A stretch of 64,000 nucleotides of DNA. Origin: Mycoplana dimorpha (lineage in GTDB: Bacteria > Pseudomonadota > Alphaproteobacteria > Rhizobiales > Rhizobiaceae). This document shows positions 18,007-27,617 of the stretch, piece after piece. A program made the position numbers and the translations under genes. The stretch is from contig NZ_PZZZ01000004.1 in assembly GCF_003046475.1 (NCBI RefSeq), positions 62,001 to 126,000 of the forward strand, given 5' to 3'. How positions within the stretch are numbered: position 1 is the stretch's first letter; each line of letters begins with the position of its first letter. The notes under the pieces are model-generated. The model saw only the letters and a program-made list of their open reading frames with translations. It was not told the DNA's origin and did not search any database.

Positions 18007-19029
18007 CTATCCTTTATCGTCGGCATTGGAAACCGCGATCAGCTTCGCCAGCGCCGATCGGGCGCTGCCGGTTTCGAGCGATTGCCGGGCGATCTCCATG
18101 CCCTGTCCGAGCGAGCCGGCCTGGCCCGCTACGACCAGTGCGGCGGCTGCGTTGGCAAGCGAGATGTCGCGGTAGGGCGTCTGCGCCCCGTCCAGAACCG
18201 CCAGCAGCGCTTCGGCGTTGTGAGCACCGTCGCCGCCGCGGAGTTCGTCCAGCGTCACCTGCGGCAGACCGAAGTCTGCAGGTGACAGCTCGAATGTGCT
18301 GATCTTGCCGTTCTCGAGTGCCGCGACCTGCGTGGTCCCGGTGGTGGTGATCTCGTCGAGACCCGAGCCATAGACGACCCATACGCGCTCGGAACCGAGG
18401 TCGCGCAGCACCTCGGCCACCGGCACCAGCCACTGCTCCGCGTATACGCCGAGCAGCTGACGCTTTACGCCGCCCGGATTGGACAGCGGACCAAGCAGGT
18501 TGAAGATGGTGCGGGTGCCGAGTTCGACGCGCGACGGACCGACATGTTTCATCGCCGGATGGTGCAGGTTCGCGAACATGAATCCGAGACCAGCCTCCGA
18601 AATGCAGCGGGCGATCGCCTCCGGGTCGATGTCGAGTTTGACGCCGAGGCAGGAGAGGGCGTCGGCGGTTCCGGATTTCGAGCTGAGCGCGCGGTTGCCG
18701 TGCTTGGCGACGGGTACGCCGGCGCCGGCGACGATGATCGATGCGAGGGTCGAGATGTTGTAGGTGCCGGCGCCGTCACCGCCGGTGCCCACGATGTCGA
18801 CCGCGTCGGCCGGTACGGTCACCGGCAGCATGCGCGCCCGCATCGAGCCGACGGCGCCGTAGATCTCGTCCACCGTCTCGCCGCGGACCCGCAGTGCCAT
18901 CAGGAAGCCACCGATCTGCGACGGCGTGGCCGAACCCGACATGATGATCTCGAAGGCGGCGCGCGCCTCTTCCCGATCGAGCGGCTGGCCGGTGGCAACC
19001 TTGGCGATGAAAGGCTTGAGGTCTGACAT
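18007..19029 (-). CDS. trpD: Anthranilate phosphoribosyltransferase
   Basis: A 340-residue enzyme joining anthranilate to PRPP. Visible signatures are the PRPP loop [36 protein letters not shown], and [18 protein letters not shown]. The length is normal for a protein without a fused TrpG domain. It lies between ppiD (23 bases upstream) and trpC. No leader peptide or attenuator is evident, consistent with expression from the ppiD promoter. Confidence 0.97.
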   Translation of the reverse strand: MSDLKPFIAKVATGQPLDREEARAAFEIIMSGSATPSQIGGFLMALRVRGETVDEIYGAVGSMRARMLPVTVPADAVDIVGTGGDGAGTYNISTLASIIVAGAGVPVAKHGNRALSSKSGTADALSCLGVKLDIDPEAIARCISEAGLGFMFANLHHPAMKHVGPSRVELGTRTIFNLLGPLSNPGGVKRQLLGVYAEQWLVPVAEVLRDLGSERVWVVYGSGLDEITTTGTTQVAALENGKISTFELSPADFGLPQVTLDELRGGDGAHNAEALLAVLDGAQTPYRDISLANAAAALVVAGQAGSLGQGMEIARQSLETGSARSALAKLIAVSNADDKG

Positions 19030-19052
19030 GTCCGCTCCGTGTGTGAGGATCG

Positions 19053-20936
19053 TTACTGCATGCTGCGTTCGGCGAGCGGCCGGTTGATCGTCGCACCGTA
19101 GTTCGTCTGCAGGCTGCTGACCATCTGATCGAGGATATCGTCACCGCTTGCCCGGGCGATCGCCTCGATTTGCTGTTCCGCATTGGAGAGAGGGTCTGTT
19201 GCGGCATCGCTGTTGACCTCGGTGGCCTGGAGCACGATCTGGCCCTCTCCGCCGACGCCCGGCGCGTTGGCGACGTGGCCGACCGATCCTCCAAAGGCAG
19301 CCGATACGGCAGCCGGGCTGAGCGCCACGTCTTCTGCGCCACGTGTCAGGCCAGCCTTGGTCTCGACGGCAATGCCCATCTCGGCGGCGATGTCGGCGAG
19401 CTTTTCGCCTTTCCTGACACGTTCCGCAGTCTCCGTTGCCTTGCTGGCGAGCGCCGAGCGCTGCTGCTCGGCCGTCCAGTCGGCGACAGCCATGTCCTCT
19501 GCTTCTTCCAGCGTGCGATCCCGTTCGGGAACGATGTCGCGCACCTCGTACCAGATGTAGCCGTCGCGGCCGTAGTTGACCGGCGGGGTTTCGAGCCCGA
19601 TGTCGGTCTTGAACACCTCGGCGAGCAGTGCGGCCTTCTCCGGCAGGGCGACTTCCTCGCCGGTCTTGCCCTTGCCGGCGCTATCAATCGCTTCGATCGT
19701 GACCGGCTTCAGCCGCGCCTCAGTTGCCGCTTCCTCTATGCCGGCGCCGTTTGCCCGCGCATCCTCGAATCGGTCGTGCACCGTCATGAGGTCCTGGCTC
19801 GCCTGCGCGATTGCGAGTTCCTTGCGCAGCTCCTCCTTCACCTCGTCGAAAGACTTGGTGGTTTCGGGGCGGATGTTCGTCGCGCGCAGGATGACCGGGC
19901 CGAACATGCCTTCGGTGACGGCGGAGGTGCCGCCCTCTTGCGGGATCGCGAATGCCGCCTCGGCGAGCGCTTGGTCCGGCATGCCGGCCTTGGTGAAATC
20001 GCCGAGTCTCACATCGACCGCGGACTTGCCCTGTTCGGCGACGAGCGCGTCGAAGGTCGTGCCGGCGGCCAGCTTGGCGGCGGCGTCGTCAGCGGCCTTG
20101 CGGTCCGGGAACGTCAGTTGTTCGACGGTGCGGGTCTCCGGCGTGCGGTACCTGTCCTTGTTCTTGTCGTACTCTTCGCGCACCACGGCATCGTCGATGG
20201 TCGTCGGATCGGCAATGTCCTCCGGCGCCAGCGCGACATAGGTGAACTTCCGGTATTCCGGTGCCCGGTACTTGGCCTTGTTTTCCTCGAACCAGCGCGA
20301 CAGCACGTCATGCGCGGGCGCCTTGACCGGGTCGATGTTGGCGTTCGAAAGCAGCAGGTAGTCCACTACGCGAGTCTCGTTTCGGTACTGCTTGACTGCG
20401 TCGGTCAACGCTGCCGGGGCCTTGTAGCCGTCGGTCACGGCTTCGACTACCTGGCTGCGCACGGCGACCTGGCTGCGGTTGCGGATATAGTCGTCCTCGC
20501 GCAGACCGGCATTTCGCAGGATCGAGGAGAACGCGACGCGGTCGAACCGGCCGTTCGGGCCTCGGAACGCCGGATCGTCGGCGATCAGTTGTGCCAGGCG
20601 GTCCTTGCTCAAGCCGAGGTTCATGTCGCGCGACAGCTGGTCCAGCGCAGCGCCGGCCACCAGTTCGGCAAAGACCTGGTTCTCGACCCCGAGCGCCCGT
20701 GCCTGTTCGCTGGTCAGGCGCGTGCCAAAGCGCTGCGACAGGGCGGAAAGCTGCCGTTCGTAGGTCAACCGGAAGTCAGTCGGGGAGACCTTGACGTCAC
20801 CGACGGTGACCACCGCGTTGGAGGTGCCGGTCGCCAGCGAGCTCGAAATGCCCCAAACGCCGAAAGAGACGACGAGAATAAGCATGAGGGCCTTGGCGAC
20901 CCAGGTTTGGGCACCTTTTCTCAGTGATTCGAGCAT
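19053..20936 (-). CDS. ppiD: PpiD-like periplasmic peptidyl-prolyl isomerase/chaperone
   Basis: A 627-residue membrane-anchored foldase. One N-terminal transmembrane segment lies near residues 14-36 ([20 protein letters not shown]). It is followed by a SurA-N-like chaperone region and a parvulin (PPIC) domain at about 245-370, then a long C-terminal part. It would sit at the inner-membrane periplasmic face and help newly exported proteins fold. It is the first gene of the minus-strand trp-moa operon, a recurring arrangement in rhizobia. The parvulin domain looks degenerate, as in other PpiD proteins, so chaperone activity may dominate. Confidence 0.9.
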   Translation of the reverse strand: MLESLRKGAQTWVAKALMLILVVSFGVWGISSSLATGTSNAVVTVGDVKVSPTDFRLTYERQLSALSQRFGTRLTSEQARALGVENQVFAELVAGAALDQLSRDMNLGLSKDRLAQLIADDPAFRGPNGRFDRVAFSSILRNAGLREDDYIRNRSQVAVRSQVVEAVTDGYKAPAALTDAVKQYRNETRVVDYLLLSNANIDPVKAPAHDVLSRWFEENKAKYRAPEYRKFTYVALAPEDIADPTTIDDAVVREEYDKNKDRYRTPETRTVEQLTFPDRKAADDAAAKLAAGTTFDALVAEQGKSAVDVRLGDFTKAGMPDQALAEAAFAIPQEGGTSAVTEGMFGPVILRATNIRPETTKSFDEVKEELRKELAIAQASQDLMTVHDRFEDARANGAGIEEAATEARLKPVTIEAIDSAGKGKTGEEVALPEKAALLAEVFKTDIGLETPPVNYGRDGYIWYEVRDIVPERDRTLEEAEDMAVADWTAEQQRSALASKATETAERVRKGEKLADIAAEMGIAVETKAGLTRGAEDVALSPAAVSAAFGGSVGHVANAPGVGGEGQIVLQATEVNSDAATDPLSNAEQQIEAIARASGDDILDQMVSSLQTNYGATINRPLAERSMQ

Positions 20937-21279
20937 TTTCGCGTTTCCTTGCTGGTACGGCGTCGGCCGGACGGAACTCGTCTCTTAACGGAAAGTTTTG
21001 CGGAATTGAAGCAGGATGAAACGAGTGGAGGCGCTTCGGTCGGGGCAGGGCTGACAGGAGAATTCTGAAGCAAGCGGCGCCCGGCGACGATCCGGTCCGT
21101 TGACGTCGAAACTGGGCCGGCCCGCTTGATTTTAATTTGCCGGCAAAAGATTTTTGGCCGAAACAATTGATGAATTGCAGAATAGGCGCATTCTGCGAAG
21201 TTCGTGGCGGCGACGACGCAGCGATTCAGCCTCGATAGCGGCAGGAGGGCCGGCGGGGCGGATCGGGAAGGGCACGTGC
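20937..21279. other. Intergenic region between divergent ppiD and Na/Pi transporter
   Basis: These 343 bases contain no convincing gene. They should hold two divergent promoters, but I see no clear -35/-10 pair. The second half is AT-richer (tttaatttgccggcaaaaga near 21131-21150). An inverted repeat is listed separately at 21177-21196. Confidence 0.6.
21177..21196. repeat. Inverted repeat upstream of Na/Pi transporter
   Basis: GCAGAAT and ATTCTGC form perfect 7-base arms around a 6-base centre, 84 bases before the transporter ATG. It could be an operator or an mRNA leader hairpin. It does not match a Pho box as I know it. Confidence 0.35.
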
Positions 21280-22923
21280 ATGGAATCGACCATCGTCATG
21301 ATCAATCTGTTCGGTGCGGTGGCTTTGCTCCTGTTCGGCCTGGCACAGGTGAAGGACGGCGTGACCCGCGCGTTCGGCGGGCGCCTGCGCAGCGGGCTGG
21401 CGCGCGGCACCGGCGGCCCGTTCCGGGCCTTCATCGCCGGTTTCGTGTCAACCATCGCGCTGCAGAGTTCGACTGCGACGGCGCTGATGACCGCATCCTT
21501 TGTCGAGAAGAACCTGATCCGCTCCCGCATGGCGCAGGTGGTGCTGCTCGGGGCGAATGTCGGTACGGCTGTGACCGCGTGGATCGTCGCCACCGGGATC
21601 GCCTGGGTTGCACCTCTCCTGATTCTGGTGGGCGTCGTCTTCTACCGCGCTGCCTCGACGGTGCGGCAGGGCGCCGGAGCGGCACTGGTCGGCGTGGGCC
21701 TGATGCTGCTGTCGCTGCATCTTTTGAGCCTTGCGACCGAGCCCATGCGCCAGTCGCCGGCGCTGGCGGCTTTCCTGAGCCTGCTGGATGGCGCCTGGCC
21801 GGTGGCGCTCGCCTTTTCCACGGCGCTCGCCTTCGTCTCCTCCTCGAGCCTGGCAATCGTCGTCCTGATCCTGTCGCTGACCACGATGGGCATTCTGTCG
21901 CCACCATTGACGATCGTGCTGGTGCTCGGCGCCAATCTCGGCGGCGCGATCCCGCCGGTCATCGCAACGCTGCGATCGCGGGCCTCGGTGCGCCGGGTGA
22001 CAATCGGGAACCTGCTGGTGCGTGCGGTCGGCTGCCTGATCGCCCTGCCGTTCGCGGGAGTGGCGGCGGAGGCGCTTTCACAATTGCCGCTGCCCGCGAC
22101 GAAACTGCCGGTCGACGCCCATCTCGCCTTCAACCTCGCCGTCGCCCTGGTTTTCTGGCCGCTTTCGCCGGTCTTGGCGCGGGTGATGGAGCGTCTCGTC
22201 CCAGACGAACCGCCCGGCGAGACGGGGCCGCAGCATCTCGACGAGGGGGCGCTGGCTACGCCTGTCGTCGCGCTGTCGGGCGCCACCCGGGAAGTCCTGC
22301 GGGTCGGCGATCTGATCGAGACGATGCTGATCCACACGATGAAGGCGTTCGAAGAGAACGACCTTGCGGAACTGAGCAGGATCGGCGCTCTCGAAAAACA
22401 GGTGGACGAACTGCAGCAGGCGATCAAGCTGTACCTGTCGCGTCTGGGATACGAGAGCCTCACCCCGGAAAATTCAGCCCGGTCGATCGTCATTATCGAT
22501 TATGCGATCAACCTGGAACACATCGGCGACATCATCGAGAAGGGCTTGCAGGAGCAGGTGCGCAAGAAGATCGTCAATGGGCTGCGGTTCTCGGCCGATG
22601 GTTATGCCGAGCTGACCGGCCTGTTCAATCTGACAATCGAGAACCTGCGAATCGCCCAGACCATCCTCGTCAGCCGTGATTTTTCGCTGGCGCGGCAGCT
22701 TGTCGAGGTGAAGGTGGCGGTTCGCCGGATGGAAAAGGAATCGTCCGAACGTCACCTGGCCCGCCTGCGTGACGGCCGGCTCGAGAGCTTGCAGACGAGT
22801 TCGCTGCACCTCGACATGCTGCGCGACCTGAAACGCGTCAACGCCCACCTGGTCTCGGTCGCCTATCCCATCCTGGACGAGAGCGGGTTGCTGGTCGAAA
22901 GCCGCTTGCGCGGCGCCGAGTAG
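21280..22923 (+). CDS. Na/Pi cotransporter family protein with PhoU-like domain
   Basis: A 547-residue inner-membrane protein. The N-terminal half (about 1-310) has eight or so hydrophobic helices in two inverted halves. They carry the QSST signature ALQSSTATALMTASF and a second serine-rich motif FVSSSSLAIVVLILSL, typical of NptA/NptII phosphate carriers. Residues about 345-540 form a helical PhoU-like domain. The likely role is sodium-linked phosphate transport, or phosphate homeostasis as in YjbB. The ATG at 21280 has gggaaggg upstream; the open frame back to 21154 is non-homologous. Confidence 0.88.
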   Translation: MESTIVMINLFGAVALLLFGLAQVKDGVTRAFGGRLRSGLARGTGGPFRAFIAGFVSTIALQSSTATALMTASFVEKNLIRSRMAQVVLLGANVGTAVTAWIVATGIAWVAPLLILVGVVFYRAASTVRQGAGAALVGVGLMLLSLHLLSLATEPMRQSPALAAFLSLLDGAWPVALAFSTALAFVSSSSLAIVVLILSLTTMGILSPPLTIVLVLGANLGGAIPPVIATLRSRASVRRVTIGNLLVRAVGCLIALPFAGVAAEALSQLPLPATKLPVDAHLAFNLAVALVFWPLSPVLARVMERLVPDEPPGETGPQHLDEGALATPVVALSGATREVLRVGDLIETMLIHTMKAFEENDLAELSRIGALEKQVDELQQAIKLYLSRLGYESLTPENSARSIVIIDYAINLEHIGDIIEKGLQEQVRKKIVNGLRFSADGYAELTGLFNLTIENLRIAQTILVSRDFSLARQLVEVKVAVRRMEKESSERHLARLRDGRLESLQTSSLHLDMLRDLKRVNAHLVSVAYPILDESGLLVESRLRGAE

Positions 22924-22998
22924 GTTTGATTCCCTTTGTCTATGCTCGCTCGCCTTTGCTAAGGAACGGCTCGCGATGCGCACGAAACGAGGATAGCT

Positions 22999-24378
22999 AT
23001 GAACAAGGACGAGACGAAACGCAGCTGCCTGGCCGTCATTCTGGCGGCCGGTGAAAGCACCCGCATGAAATCGTCCCGTTCGAAAGTCCTGCATCCGATC
23101 GGCAACCGGCCAATGATCGCCCACGTGGTCGATGCTTTGGCTAGCGCAGGCATCACCGACATCGCGCTCGTGCTCGGCCGCGACGCCGACAAGGTCGAGG
23201 CGGCGGCGCGCAATCCGGCCGTCCGTTCCACGACCTATATCCAGACGGAGCGGCTCGGCACCGCGCATGCGGTGCTGGCGGCCCGCGAGGCGATCGGAGC
23301 GGGTTATGACGATGTTCTGGTCGTCTTCGGCGACACGCCGCTTCTGACCGCCGCCCCCTTGCAGGCCGCCCGCGCCGGGCTGGCGCAGGGCAGCGACGTC
23401 GTGGTCGTCGGATTCATGGCCGCCGACCCCTTCGGCTACGGCCGCCTGATCGTCGAGAACGGCGAGCTGGTTGCGATTCGCGAGGAGAAGGATGCCACCG
23501 ATGCCGAACGGGCGATTACCTACTGCAACGGCGGACTGATGGCGATCGACGGTCGCAAGGCGCTCGCGCTTATCGAGCGGATCGGCAATGCGAATGCAAA
23601 GGGCGAATACTACCTCACCGACATCGTCGAGGTCGTCCGCGCCGCCGGCGGCCGCGCCACGGCGGTGGAGGCGCCGGAGGAGGAACTGACCGGCTGCAAC
23701 ACCCGCGCCGAGCTCGCCTTCATCGAGCGGCTCTGGCAGCAGCGTCGGCGTGCGGAACTCATGCTGTCCGGCGTCTCGATGATCGCGCCGGAAACCGTGT
23801 TCCTGTCCTACGACACACGCATCGAACCCGACGTGACGATCGAGCCGAACGTCGTCTTCGGACCCGGAGTCGTGGTCGAGAGCGGCGCCGTCATCCACGC
23901 CTTCTCGCATCTGGAGGGCGCCCATGTCGGCCCCGGTGCCTCGGTCGGCCCGTTCGCCCGGCTGCGCCCCGGCGCCAATCTCGGGGCCGAGGCCAAGGTG
24001 GGGAATTTCTGCGAGGTGAAGAAGGCGGAGATCGGCGATGGGGCGAAGGTCAACCACCTGACCTATATCGGCGACGCCTTCATTGGCGCCGGCAGCAATA
24101 TCGGCGCCGGCACGATCACCTGCAACTATGACGGCATCAACAAGCACGAGACCAGGATCGGCGCGAACGCCTTCATCGGCTCGAATTCGGCACTGGTCGC
24201 GCCGGTCACCATCGGTGAGGGCGCCTATGTCGCCTCCGGCAGCGTCATCACCCAGGACGTTCCCGACGATGCCGTTGCCTTCGGCCGCGCCCGTCAGGAG
24301 AACAAGCCGGGGCGCGCCCAGCTGGTGCGCGAGCGCAACGCCGCGCTCAAGGCGGCGCGGAAGAAGGCCGCGGAGTGA
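22999..24378 (+). CDS. glmU: Bifunctional GlmU (acetyltransferase/uridyltransferase)
   Basis: A 459-residue enzyme making UDP-GlcNAc for peptidoglycan and lipid A. The N-terminal uridyltransferase (about 1-230) has [19 protein letters not shown] and VVFGDTPLL. The C-terminal left-handed beta-helix (about 255-455) consists of hexapeptide repeats and contains [19 protein letters not shown] and [15 protein letters not shown], the acetyl-CoA and substrate site. It forms a pathway pair with glmS, which starts 195 bases downstream. Confidence 0.97.
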   Translation: MNKDETKRSCLAVILAAGESTRMKSSRSKVLHPIGNRPMIAHVVDALASAGITDIALVLGRDADKVEAAARNPAVRSTTYIQTERLGTAHAVLAAREAIGAGYDDVLVVFGDTPLLTAAPLQAARAGLAQGSDVVVVGFMAADPFGYGRLIVENGELVAIREEKDATDAERAITYCNGGLMAIDGRKALALIERIGNANAKGEYYLTDIVEVVRAAGGRATAVEAPEEELTGCNTRAELAFIERLWQQRRRAELMLSGVSMIAPETVFLSYDTRIEPDVTIEPNVVFGPGVVVESGAVIHAFSHLEGAHVGPGASVGPFARLRPGANLGAEAKVGNFCEVKKAEIGDGAKVNHLTYIGDAFIGAGSNIGAGTITCNYDGINKHETRIGANAFIGSNSALVAPVTIGEGAYVASGSVITQDVPDDAVAFGRARQENKPGRAQLVRERNAALKAARKKAAE

Positions 24379-24473
24379 CCGCCGTTAACGATTGAAACCG
24401 AAAGTGAGCGCGCGGCGATTGCTTACCTTGCAAAAATCACTACCAGAATGCGGCACTTAACCCGCATACCCCC

Positions 24474-24492
24474 AAAAGCCTGAATGGCTTTT
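24474..24492 (+). promoter_or_regulatory. Hairpin in the glmU-glmS intergenic region
   Basis: AAAAGCC and GGCTTTT form a perfect hairpin with loop TGAAT. It lies 96 bases after the glmU stop and 81 before the glmS ATG. The T-ended arm resembles a weak terminator or attenuator. It is not a glmS ribozyme, whose conserved core is absent. Confidence 0.45.
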
Positions 24493-24572
24493 CGGCCCGG
24501 GATATGCGCCATTCATGTCGAGACGCGCCGCCATCGAATGCGGACGTGCGAAAATCCTGGGACGGAGTGATC

Positions 24573-26399
24573 ATGTGCGGAATAGTCGGCATCGTCGGTA
24601 GCGAGCCTGTGGCCGGGCGTCTCGTCGAGGCGCTCAAGCGGCTGGAGTATCGCGGCTACGATTCGGCCGGTGTTGCAACGATTCGCGACGGCCGTCTCGA
24701 TCGTCGCAGGGCAGAGGGCAAGCTCGTCAATCTCGAGACCCGGTTGGCGGAAGAGCCGCTGGCGGGGACGATCGGCATTGCCCACACCCGCTGGGCGACG
24801 CACGGCGCCCCCACCGAAGGCAATGCCCATCCGCATTTCACCGATGGCGTCGCGGTCGTCCACAACGGCATCATCGAGAACTTCTCCGAGATCAAGGATG
24901 AGCTTATCGGCGGTGGCGCCGAGTTCGTGACACAGACCGATACCGAGGTAGTCGCGCAACTGCTGGCGCGGTTGCGGAGGCAGGGGCACGGACGTCGTGA
25001 AGCGATGCTTTCGATGCTGCAGCGGGTCGCCGGCGCCTATGCGCTGGCAGTGATGTTCGAAGACGACCCGTCGACCATCATGGTTGCGCGCAACGGTCCG
25101 CCGCTCGCCATCGGCCACGGCAAGGGCGAGATGTTCCTCGGTTCGGATGCGATCGCACTTGCCCCTTTCACCTCCGAGATAACCTATCTGGTCGACGGCG
25201 ACTGGGCCGTGGTCGGCAAGAACGGCGTGCACATCTTCGATCTCGACGGCAATCCGGTCGACCGTCCGCGTCAGGTCTCCAATGCCGCCGCCTATATGGT
25301 CGACAAGGGCAACCACCGCCATTTCATGGAGAAGGAGATCCATGAGCAGTCCGAGGTGGTGTCGCACACGCTGAGCCACTATATCGATTTTATTGCAAAC
25401 AAAGTGAAGGAGCCGGCGGAAGGAATTGACTTCGCTTCCGTTCCAAGTCTTGCCGTTTCGGCCTGCGGCACCGCCTACCTTGCCGGCCTGGTCGGCAAGT
25501 ACTGGTTCGAGCGGCTGGCGCGGCTTCCGGTTGAGATCGATGTCGCATCGGAATTCCGCTACCGCGAACTGCCGCTCAACCCGAAGTCGGCGGCGCTGTT
25601 CATCTCGCAGTCAGGCGAGACGGCCGACACCCTGGCGTCGCTGCGCTACTGCCGGGATGCCGGGCTGCAGATCGGCGCGATCGTCAACGCGCCGGAATCG
25701 ACGATCGCCCGCGAGGCGGACGTCGTGTTCCCGACGCTTGCCGGACCGGAGATCGGCGTCGCCTCGACCAAGGCGTTCACCTGCCAACTCGCCGTGCTCG
25801 CCTCGCTGGCGATCCAGGCCGGCCGTGCGCGCGGCATGATCGACGAAGCGCAGGAGACCGCGCTGGTGCGCAGCCTCGCCGAGACGCCGCGGCTGATGGC
25901 GAACGTGCTCAACACCATCCAGCCCTCGATCGAGCATCTGGCACGCGAACTGTCGAAGTGCCGGGACGTGCTCTATCTCGGGCGTGGCACCAGCTATCCG
26001 CTGGCGCTCGAGGGAGCTTTGAAACTAAAGGAAATCTCCTACATCCACGCGGAAGGCTATGCCGCCGGTGAGTTGAAGCACGGCCCGATCGCGCTGATCG
26101 ACGAGAACCTGCCGGTCATCGTCATCGCGCCGTTCGATCGCTTCTTCGAGAAGACCGTGTCGAACATGCAGGAGGTGGCGGCGCGCGGTGGGCGCATCAT
26201 CTTCATTACCGACGAGCGCGGCGCCGCCGCGACAAGGCTCGAGACGATGGCGACGATCGTGCTGCCCTGCGTCGACGAGATCATCGCGCCGCTGCTCTTC
26301 GCTCTGCCGATCCAGCTGATCGCCTACCACACCGCCGTCTTCATGGGCACCGACGTCGACCAGCCGCGCAATCTCGCCAAGTCGGTGACGGTGGAATGA
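24573..26399 (+). CDS. glmS: Glutamine--fructose-6-phosphate aminotransferase
   Basis: A 608-residue enzyme producing glucosamine-6-phosphate, the first committed step toward UDP-GlcNAc. The N-terminal glutaminase begins MCGIVGIVGSEPVAGRLVEA with nucleophile Cys2, and includes HTRWATHGAPTEGNAHPH. Two SIS sugar-binding domains follow (about 280-600), with FISQSGETADTLASLRY, LGRGTSYPLALEGALKLKEI and the C-terminal PRNLAKSVTVE. The ATG at 24573 is fixed by Cys2 chemistry. It overlaps the GNAT gene by four bases. Confidence 0.98.
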   Translation: MCGIVGIVGSEPVAGRLVEALKRLEYRGYDSAGVATIRDGRLDRRRAEGKLVNLETRLAEEPLAGTIGIAHTRWATHGAPTEGNAHPHFTDGVAVVHNGIIENFSEIKDELIGGGAEFVTQTDTEVVAQLLARLRRQGHGRREAMLSMLQRVAGAYALAVMFEDDPSTIMVARNGPPLAIGHGKGEMFLGSDAIALAPFTSEITYLVDGDWAVVGKNGVHIFDLDGNPVDRPRQVSNAAAYMVDKGNHRHFMEKEIHEQSEVVSHTLSHYIDFIANKVKEPAEGIDFASVPSLAVSACGTAYLAGLVGKYWFERLARLPVEIDVASEFRYRELPLNPKSAALFISQSGETADTLASLRYCRDAGLQIGAIVNAPESTIAREADVVFPTLAGPEIGVASTKAFTCQLAVLASLAIQAGRARGMIDEAQETALVRSLAETPRLMANVLNTIQPSIEHLARELSKCRDVLYLGRGTSYPLALEGALKLKEISYIHAEGYAAGELKHGPIALIDENLPVIVIAPFDRFFEKTVSNMQEVAARGGRIIFITDERGAAATRLETMATIVLPCVDEIIAPLLFALPIQLIAYHTAVFMGTDVDQPRNLAKSVTVE

Positions 26400-26890
26400 T
26401 CATCCGCGACGAGACCGCAGCCGACGTCGACGCCATCAGGTCGGTCACGGCTGCGGCCTTCGCCGACATGCCCTACAGCGACGGTTCCGAACCGGCGATC
26501 ATCGAGCGCCTGCGGGCCGCGGGCGCGCTGACGCTTTCGCTGGTGGTCGAGGAACAGAACGAGGTCGTCGGACACGTGGCGTTCTCGCCGGTGACCGTGG
26601 CCGGGCAGGGGAACGGCTGGTACGGGCTCGGCCCGCTCTCGGTCCTTCCGGCCCGGCAGGGCCTTGGCATCGGCAGCGCGCTTGTGCGGGAGGGACTGGC
26701 GCGTCTGCAAGCGCTCGATGCGCGAGGCTGCGTGCTCGCTGGCGACCCCGCCTATTACGGGCGCTTCGGCTTTGGCGTCGATCCGGCCTTCACGTCGACA
26801 GCAATCCCGCAGGAGTATTTCATGCGCCTTGCGTTTTCACCCGTTTACGGGGGCGGGGCGGTTACCTATCATCCGGCTTTCTTCAGTTGA
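26396..26890 (+). CDS. GNAT family N-acetyltransferase
   Basis: A 164-residue YhbS-like acetyltransferase. The acetyl-CoA loop appears as RQGLGIGSALVREGLARL, and the C-terminal GDPAYYGRFGFGVD is typical of this subgroup. The substrate is unknown. The start overlaps the glmS stop (ATGA), so it is co-translated with glmS. An action on an amino sugar is conceivable but unsupported. Confidence 0.88.
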   Translation: MIIRDETAADVDAIRSVTAAAFADMPYSDGSEPAIIERLRAAGALTLSLVVEEQNEVVGHVAFSPVTVAGQGNGWYGLGPLSVLPARQGLGIGSALVREGLARLQALDARGCVLAGDPAYYGRFGFGVDPAFTSTAIPQEYFMRLAFSPVYGGGAVTYHPAFFS

Positions 26891-26912
26891 GGTTGGCAGC
26901 GGCTGTTTCGCG

Positions 26913-27611
26913 ATGAACGATATCGTCCCTCGACTTTCCTTCGCCACGCGGCTGCGCAACAACTTCCTCACCGGGCTGGTGATCTGCGCGCCGGTCGCGA
27001 TCACTATCTGGCTCACATGGACCTTCATCCATTGGGCCGATAGCTGGGTGAAGCCCTACATCCCGAACCGCTACAATCCGGAAAGCTATCTCCAGTTCGC
27101 CATCCCCGGCTTCGGCCTGCTGATTGCGCTCGTCGTCATCACGCTCGTCGGTTTTCTCGGCAAGAACCTCATCGGCCGCTCGATCGTCAACTTCGGCGAG
27201 ACGATCCTCAACCGCACGCCGCTGGTGCGCACGATCTACAAGAGCCTGAAGCAGATTTTCGAAACGGTGCTGAAGGAGAAGGGCACCTCGTTCAACAAGG
27301 CGGGGCTGATCGAATATCCGAGCGCCGGCCTCTGGTCGATCGTCTTCATCGCCACGGATGCCAAGGGCGAGATGAAGTCGAAGTTCGATGCGATGGGGCG
27401 CGACATGGTCGCCTGCTTCCTGCCGCCGACGCCGTTTCCGACCGCCGGTTATCTGGTCTTCGTGCCGCGCGAAAAGATCGTGCTCCTCGACATGAGCGCC
27501 GAGGATGCGGCGAAGCTGATCATCTCGGTCGGGCTGGTCACGCCGACGGACGAACTGCTCAGTCCACCGACGCCGTTGTCCGCCCGGCTGAAGCAGAAGC
27601 TTACGAAGTAG
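26913..27611 (+). CDS. DUF502 family membrane protein
   Basis: A 232-residue inner-membrane protein of the DUF502 family. Two hydrophobic segments are clear: FLTGLVICAPVAITIWLTWT at about residues 19-38 and a stretch around 68-88 (GFGLLIALVVITLVGFLGKN). The soluble C-terminal part includes ILNRTPLVRTIYKSLKQIFE and FVPREKIVLLDMSAEDA, both family hallmarks. Its function is not known. The ATG at 26913 begins 22 bases after the GNAT stop, and it converges with recG six bases later. Confidence 0.9.
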   Translation: MNDIVPRLSFATRLRNNFLTGLVICAPVAITIWLTWTFIHWADSWVKPYIPNRYNPESYLQFAIPGFGLLIALVVITLVGFLGKNLIGRSIVNFGETILNRTPLVRTIYKSLKQIFETVLKEKGTSFNKAGLIEYPSAGLWSIVFIATDAKGEMKSKFDAMGRDMVACFLPPTPFPTAGYLVFVPREKIVLLDMSAEDAAKLIISVGLVTPTDELLSPPTPLSARLKQKLTK

Positions 27612-27617
27612 TCGAAG

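Noticed and set aside
19170-20927. 585-residue plus-strand frame inside ppiD
   Set aside because: Shadow of the ppiD codon bias; no domain and no ribosome site.
24379-24572. Possible glmS ribozyme
   Set aside because: No match to the conserved ribozyme core; only a simple hairpin is present.
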